From Deltaproteobacteria bacterium (lineage in GTDB: Bacteria > Desulfobacterota > DSM-4660 > Desulfatiglandales > HGW-15): a stretch of DNA of 29,247 nt. The translations under genes and the position numbers were made by a program. How positions within the stretch are numbered: the first letter of the stretch is position 1; each line of letters begins with the position of its first letter. Below the pieces are notes generated by a model. The model worked only from the letters and a program-made list of their open reading frames with translations, had not been told where the DNA came from and made no database searches. This document shows, piece after piece, positions 24,868 through 29,247 of the stretch. The stretch lies in the NCBI GenBank assembly GCA_019308985.1, contig JAFDHB010000024.1:1-29247 (forward strand). The letters are read 5' to 3'.

Positions 24868-25434
24868 ATGAGAGAGAAGATCTTAGGCATATTTGTTATG
24901 ATTTCCTTCCTGAATCTCTTAAGTATACAGGCGGTGTGGGCGGAAAAGGCCTTCCTCAGTGACGTGGTGATGACTAACTCCGACGAACACCTGATTGTAT
25001 ATTTCACTGTGAAGGACTGTTTTACAGAGGAGATGATAAGGGCCATTGAAAACGGTATCGAGACCACCTTCACCTTCTTCGCGAAGCTCTATGAGAGGAG
25101 GCAATTGTTGTGGAACAAGAAGCTGGCCGAGATAAGAATAAGACATAGTATCAAGTATGATAACCTGAAAAGGGTCTATGAGCTTAGGCTGTCTGAAAAG
25201 GATAAGGAGGCGACATATACCAAGGATTTTGAAGAGGCAAAAAAGATAATGGCGACCGTGGAAGAGCTCAAGATTGCACCACTGAGTTCCCTGGTCAAGG
25301 GAAAGCGGTATCGCCTCAAGATGATGGCCGAGCTTGATAAGATAAAACTTCCCCTGTATTTGCACAATATCCTCTTTTTTCTGTCCCTGTGGGACTTCGA
25401 GACTGACTGGTATCAGATCGACTTCAGGTATTAA
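24868..25434 (+). CDS. DUF4390-type exported protein
   Basis: The 188-residue product starts with a signal-peptide-like segment: Arg and Lys, a hydrophobic stretch to about residue 20, then AVWAEKA with likely cleavage after Ala25. The mature part is mostly beta and polar, with YFTVKDCFTEEMIRAIENG, LWDFETDWYQIDF at the end and no catalytic motif I can name. This pattern fits DUF4390, whose genes often stand directly before NtrY-like kinases. Here the gap to the kinase is six bases. A role as a periplasmic partner or sensor for that kinase is inference. AAAGGA is almost touching the ATG, which is unusually short spacing; moving the start inward would destroy the signal peptide. Confidence 0.8.
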   Translation: MREKILGIFVMISFLNLLSIQAVWAEKAFLSDVVMTNSDEHLIVYFTVKDCFTEEMIRAIENGIETTFTFFAKLYERRQLLWNKKLAEIRIRHSIKYDNLKRVYELRLSEKDKEATYTKDFEEAKKIMATVEELKIAPLSSLVKGKRYRLKMMAELDKIKLPLYLHNILFFLSLWDFETDWYQIDFRY

Positions 25435-25440
25435 GGGGTC

Positions 25441-27693
25441 ATGCAACTCTACGAGGAAGCCAGGAAGGCGGATTTGTTGAGAAGGCGAAGGGAACGGTAC
25501 ATTATCATCGCCCTCATGGTCCTGATTCCCTTGTTGACCACCTATCTCCTGAGCACCATCTTCGACTTCGGTCTCGGCCTGCCTAAATTAAACAGCATGC
25601 TTATTTTTGCGCTCATAAATCTCAATGTCATCTTGCTGTTGCTGCTCCTGTACCTGACAGTAAGAAACCTTGTAAAGCTGATATTTGAAAGAAAAAAAGG
25701 GATCATGGGAGCAAGGCTCAGGACCAAGCTGGTCATGGCCTTTGTTACATTGTCCCTGGTCCCTACGATAATCCTGTTTTTCGTCTCCGTTCAGTTCATA
25801 GCCACATCAATAGATTACTGGTTCAATCTCCCCATAGAAAAATCCCTCAAGAATTCCCTGGAAGTGGGTCAGGATTTTTACAAGGAGGTTGCCGATGAAA
25901 TCATTGTCTTTGGAAATAATCTAAGCCGCCTCATAACATACCATGGCTATATGCTCGTGAGCCGAAAGGAAGAGGTAGAAAAATTTATTACGGAAAAGAG
26001 GCTGGAATACAGCCTGGCATCCATAAAGCTGTTTTCCAAAAGGATGGTGTTAAGGGCGGTGTCCCAGGATGACAGTATAGATCTGAGCCCTTTCAAGAAT
26101 CCCAGCGAAGAGATTCTGCGGAAAAGTTTTGAGAAGGGTACCGACATAAGGGACATTCAGTCTTCCGCCCACGGAGACTTGGTTGTGGGGATAGTGCCTG
26201 TCTTCTCCAGGACGGAATCCAAGGCTGTGGTAGGTCTCATAGTTTTGGAGAAATTCATACCAGGGGCCTTTGTCAATAAACTGAACACCCTCGCAAGGGG
26301 CCTGGAGGAATACAAGCAATTCAAGATGTTGAAAAAGCCGATAAAATTTACCCACATCATAATCCTTTCCATCGTGACTCTGTTGATCATTTTCTCATCC
26401 GTATGGTTCGGTTTCTATCTGTCAAAGGGAATTACCATCCCAATCCAGGAGCTGGCAGAGGGCACCAAGCGGATCGCCACTGGAGACTATGATTTCTATA
26501 TTGACCTTGAAGCCAGGGATGAGATAGGGGTGCTGGTGAATTCCTTTAACAGGATGACAGCTGATTTGAGGCAGAGCAAGGCAAGGCTGGAAGAAGCCAA
26601 CAGGGAATTGATCAAGAGCAATCTGGAGTTAGAGCAAAGAAGGCTATACATGGAGACGGTGCTGGCCAACGTAGCCGCTGGTGTGGTATCGGCCGATGCG
26701 AGGGGGATCATTACGACCATTAATAAATCAGCAGAAAAAATGCTGAAAATAGAAGCGAGAAAGGTTATAGGAAGATATTACAAGGATTTCATAAGCAAAG
26801 AACACACCAAGGTAATAAGTGGGTTTCTCAGGGACCGGAGCCTGTCCATGAAAGGGGCCATGAGGCGGCAGGTAAGGCTCTCCGTGAGCAACAAGACCTT
26901 GACCCTGCTCGTTTCTCTCAACGTGCTCCGGGATGAGAGAGGAAGGTATCTAGGGCTTGTGGCCGTGCTTGAAGACCTTACAGAGATGGAGAGGGCACAG
27001 AGGATGGCGGCGTGGAGAGAGGTCGCAAGGCGGATCGCACATGAAGTCAAGAATCCGTTGACACCGATACAGCTTTCGGCACAACGCCTGAAGAGGAAAT
27101 ACAGGGATAAGATCGGTAAACATGATGGGAAGGTCTTTGATGAGTGTACGGACATGATAATCAGCCAAGTCGAAGAGCTGAAACATTTGGTCAACGAGTT
27201 TTCGGGTTTTGCCAGGATGCCGGCATCGAACCCGAGGCCCAATGATATCGGCCGTATCATAGAAGAGGCCGTCAGCCTTTACCGGGAAGCCCGGAAGGGG
27301 GTAAGAGTCGTCTTTAGACGGCCAGCAGAGGCGCCGATAATAGAAGTGGATCGGGAACAGGTAAAGAGAGCCGTGATCAACATCCTAGACAATGCCATCG
27401 ATGCTGTTGATGGCGATGGTGAAGTGGTAGTGGACCTGAAGTATGATAAGGACGTGGATGTGGTACGTATCTCCATAACAGACGACGGGAAAGGTATCCC
27501 TCCGGATCATAAGGACAGGCTTTTTGAGCCTTACTTTTCCACCAAGAAACAGGGGACAGGACTGGGACTGGCTATTGTTAGTACAATAGTAAGCGAACAC
27601 AAGGGTAACATCAAGGTTGAAGATATTCAGCCGAAGGGCACCAGGTTTATTATTGAGCTTCCAGCAGGAGTGACTCGGAACAGACTTGTTTGA
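25441..27693 (+). CDS. NtrY-like membrane sensor histidine kinase
   Basis: A 750-residue histidine kinase with three N-terminal membrane helices (about 20-40, 50-72, 95-120), an extracytoplasmic region to about 300, and a fourth helix (about 303-325). A HAMP domain follows (LAEGTKRIATGDYDF), then a PAS domain (about 400-510, VLANVAAGVVSADARGII) and the catalytic core. The H box is RRIAHEVKNPLTPIQ with phospho-acceptor His534; the N box is NILDNAIDAV (about 647), and the G boxes are DDGKGIP and GTGLGLAI. This is the NtrY architecture, which usually pairs with the sigma54 activator NtrX. No response regulator follows; the next gene is waaA. The gene is six bases after DUF4390. The signal is unknown; nitrogen or redox sensing would be guesswork. 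Confidence 0.93.
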   Translation: MQLYEEARKADLLRRRRERYIIIALMVLIPLLTTYLLSTIFDFGLGLPKLNSMLIFALINLNVILLLLLLYLTVRNLVKLIFERKKGIMGARLRTKLVMAFVTLSLVPTIILFFVSVQFIATSIDYWFNLPIEKSLKNSLEVGQDFYKEVADEIIVFGNNLSRLITYHGYMLVSRKEEVEKFITEKRLEYSLASIKLFSKRMVLRAVSQDDSIDLSPFKNPSEEILRKSFEKGTDIRDIQSSAHGDLVVGIVPVFSRTESKAVVGLIVLEKFIPGAFVNKLNTLARGLEEYKQFKMLKKPIKFTHIIILSIVTLLIIFSSVWFGFYLSKGITIPIQELAEGTKRIATGDYDFYIDLEARDEIGVLVNSFNRMTADLRQSKARLEEANRELIKSNLELEQRRLYMETVLANVAAGVVSADARGIITTINKSAEKMLKIEARKVIGRYYKDFISKEHTKVISGFLRDRSLSMKGAMRRQVRLSVSNKTLTLLVSLNVLRDERGRYLGLVAVLEDLTEMERAQRMAAWREVARRIAHEVKNPLTPIQLSAQRLKRKYRDKIGKHDGKVFDECTDMIISQVEELKHLVNEFSGFARMPASNPRPNDIGRIIEEAVSLYREARKGVRVVFRRPAEAPIIEVDREQVKRAVINILDNAIDAVDGDGEVVVDLKYDKDVDVVRISITDDGKGIPPDHKDRLFEPYFSTKKQGTGLGLAIVSTIVSEHKGNIKVEDIQPKGTRFIIELPAGVTRNRLV

Positions 27694-27738
27694 GGCTGTC
27701 TGTACCAAGTCGCCCCATACCCTTGGCCTCACATTGAA

Positions 27739-29031
27739 ATGCAATCCAAAAAGATCGATATTTTTCTCTTAATATACAATGCCTTTTGGACCCTTTTGAT
27801 GCCGGTGATCATCCCGGCCTTGCTGATCAATGGTCCCCGGAGGCTTTCTGAGAGGTTAGGGATGAAACTCCCAGCCTATCGACCAAAAAAGGGAAGTCTC
27901 TGGATACACGCGCTTTCCGTAGGGGAAGTGCTGTCGGCCGTACCCCTTCTCAAGGCCATGCACAGACGCTACCCCCAAAAAGACATCATCTTGACAGTAA
28001 CCACAAGACAAGGAATGGAGGTCGCACAAAGGGAGGCGACAGAGTACGTTGCGGCGCTCTTTACAATGCCCATGGACTTCTGGTGGACAACAAGACGGCT
28101 CGTCAGATATGTAAGGCCTGCCATATTTCTCCTGGTGGAAACCGACATTTGGCCGGGTCTGATCAACAACCTCAAGAAGAGAAATATCAGTACAGTAATG
28201 GTCAACTGCCGCATTTCGCCTCGTACCCATAAGTCATACTCGAGATTCAGACGCATCGTCAGGTTGATGTATCAGCCCATGGAGCGGTGTCTGGTGCAAA
28301 CCGAGTTGGACATGAGGAGGCTTATGTCCGCTGGAGTGGATGCCGCAAAAATTAGCGTATCAGGGAACATAAAGTTTGATAGGGAATGGGCGGACATGGA
28401 GGATGGAGAGCGCAAGAGCTGGCTTGAGAGGTTGCGTATTGATCCCCGGGATGAGGTTTGGGTGGCGGGGAGCACACATGAAGGCGAAGAGGATATTGTC
28501 CTGGAAGCCTTTCGCAGTCTCCGTAACGGTTTTCCTCGTTTGCGCTTGATTATTGCGCCGAGAAGAATAGAACGTTCTGCTGAGGTGGAGAAATTGAGTA
28601 CTGAAAGAGGATTCAGAACCCTCCTCAGAACAGAGTTGATGCACCACATGGAATCCTACGATGTCCTGGTTCTCGACACCCTGGGGGAACTGGAACGTAT
28701 CTATGGTATAGCATCCGTCAGCTTTGTCGGAGGAAGCCTGGTTCCCGAGGGCGGGCATAACCTGCTGGAGCCGGCCAGTTTCGGTTGTCCTGTCCTTTTT
28801 GGGCCTCACACGGAGGACTTCGAACTCATGGCCCGGTCGCTGGAAGAGTCGGGCGGTGGACGATTGGTAGAGGGCCTGGAAGGGCTACTCCGGGAGATGG
28901 GGCGACTTCTGTCCAGCCCGGAAGAAACAAGGAGCATGGGGAAAGCGGCACGGGCTTTCGTGCAAAGGAACAGGGGTGCAATTGATCGCGTAATGGCTGA
29001 AATCGTCTCCCTCATCCCCCCTGCCGACTAG
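27739..29031 (+). CDS. waaA: 3-deoxy-D-manno-octulosonic acid (Kdo) transferase
   Basis: WaaA adds Kdo to lipid IVA, an early inner-core step of lipopolysaccharide assembly at the inner membrane. The protein has an N-terminal membrane anchor (about 8-30), the glycosyltransferase start SLWIHALSVGEVLSAVPLL with the catalytic Glu at about 63, VETDIWPGLI, and VNCRISPRTHKSY. The donor-binding domain has VAGSTHEGEE, APRRIERS and the family signature FVGGSLVPEGGHNLLEPA. At 430 residues it is full length. It begins 45 bases after the kinase gene, with no obvious ribosome site before ATG 27739. Its presence shows a lipopolysaccharide-bearing outer membrane. How many Kdo units it adds cannot be read here. 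Confidence 0.95.
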   Translation: MQSKKIDIFLLIYNAFWTLLMPVIIPALLINGPRRLSERLGMKLPAYRPKKGSLWIHALSVGEVLSAVPLLKAMHRRYPQKDIILTVTTRQGMEVAQREATEYVAALFTMPMDFWWTTRRLVRYVRPAIFLLVETDIWPGLINNLKKRNISTVMVNCRISPRTHKSYSRFRRIVRLMYQPMERCLVQTELDMRRLMSAGVDAAKISVSGNIKFDREWADMEDGERKSWLERLRIDPRDEVWVAGSTHEGEEDIVLEAFRSLRNGFPRLRLIIAPRRIERSAEVEKLSTERGFRTLLRTELMHHMESYDVLVLDTLGELERIYGIASVSFVGGSLVPEGGHNLLEPASFGCPVLFGPHTEDFELMARSLEESGGGRLVEGLEGLLREMGRLLSSPEETRSMGKAARAFVQRNRGAIDRVMAEIVSLIPPAD

Positions 29032-29145
29032 GTTCAGAAAGTGCCTTCATCTCTGCTCAGACCCTGGCCAACGCCCTGGTGCCGGGCTGTCGGCCAAAAC
29101 CTGACCGAGGATGATCAGTGGTCCCCGGGGGTCTTTTCTCAAGAC

Positions 29146-29247
29146 TCAATCAAATTTCTCCCAGGCATTGACAAAGGCACCAACACTTAATCGAAGGCCG
29201 CAGTAGCCCCAGGAGATCATCTTCGCCGGAGCCTCCATCCCCTTGAC
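29146..29247 (-). CDS. C-terminal fragment of an unidentified gene, cut by the window edge
   Basis: On the minus strand the last 33 codons before a TGA at 29148-29146 read as a plausible protein end, including MISWGYCGLRLSVGAFVNAW. The composition is protein-like and the frame is open to the window edge. I do not recognise the family from this much. It would converge on waaA, with a gap of about 114 bases in which I see no convincing terminator. Confidence 0.45.
   Translation of the reverse strand, partial: VKGMEAPAKMISWGYCGLRLSVGAFVNAWEKFD

Noticed and set aside
29119..29140. GGTCCCCGGGGGTC before TCTTTTCTC as a waaA terminator
   Set aside because: The palindrome leaves no proper loop and the T-run is short and interrupted.
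1..29247. CRISPR array, tRNA or rRNA genes, prophage or intact insertion sequence
   Set aside because: No regularly spaced repeats, no tRNA- or rRNA-like stretch and no transposase, integrase or phage structural gene was seen on reading; a covariance-model scan was not possible here.

Overview
The window looks like a chromosomal segment of an anaerobic bacterium of the Desulfobacterota (former Deltaproteobacteria). The clues are a mercury-methylation gene pair (hgcA/hgcB) behind a MarR-type regulator, a DUF4390 gene joined to an NtrY-like kinase, a giant GGDEF/ATPase/HEAT protein, a diphosphate-type phosphofructokinase, and Kdo transferase and Mpl genes that imply a Gram-negative envelope. 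This placement is inferred from gene content; no 16S rRNA or other phylogenetic marker was analysed. No rRNA, tRNA, CRISPR array, intact transposase or phage gene was recognised.

Region 1 (1-4800, + strand): a truncated copy of a dispersed repeat ends at the start of a MarR-family regulator. It is followed closely by hgcA, a 50-codon unrecognised ORF filling the gap, hgcB, pncB (nicotinate phosphoribosyltransferase) and a KptA/Tpt1-like gene that has lost the family's catalytic residues. This is the most distinctive part of the window. HgcA and HgcB together make methylmercury, the regulator carries a cysteine cluster, and HgcB carries two vicinal Cys pairs.

Region 2 (4801-9328, +): a consensus-like sigma70 promoter and a leader closed by a 10-bp inverted repeat precede a 1427-residue protein. 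Its order is GGDEF, P-loop ATPase, two copies of an uncharacterised module, then HEAT repeats.

Region 3 (9286-11941, - strand): mtaB (tRNA methylthiotransferase) and a class I/II aminotransferase, convergent with region 2.

Region 4 (12347-18654, +): a phosphofructokinase with diphosphate-type residues, then the tight cluster ispG - proS - rel (isoprenoids, prolyl-tRNA charging, (p)ppGpp metabolism). rpmB lies convergently on the minus strand and abuts rel with no spacer.

Region 5 (18914-29031, +): mpl (murein peptide recycling), a 200-bp repeat with terminal inverted repeats that begins inside the mpl stop codon, then pcm, recG, an alaC-like aminotransferase, a DUF4390 gene, an NtrY-like kinase lacking an adjacent NtrX, and waaA. 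The window ends inside the C-terminus of an unidentified minus-strand gene.

Most of the window is housekeeping. The parts that deserve attention are the hgc locus with its regulator, small ORF and repeat, the KptA-like protein, and the GGDEF fusion with its leader.
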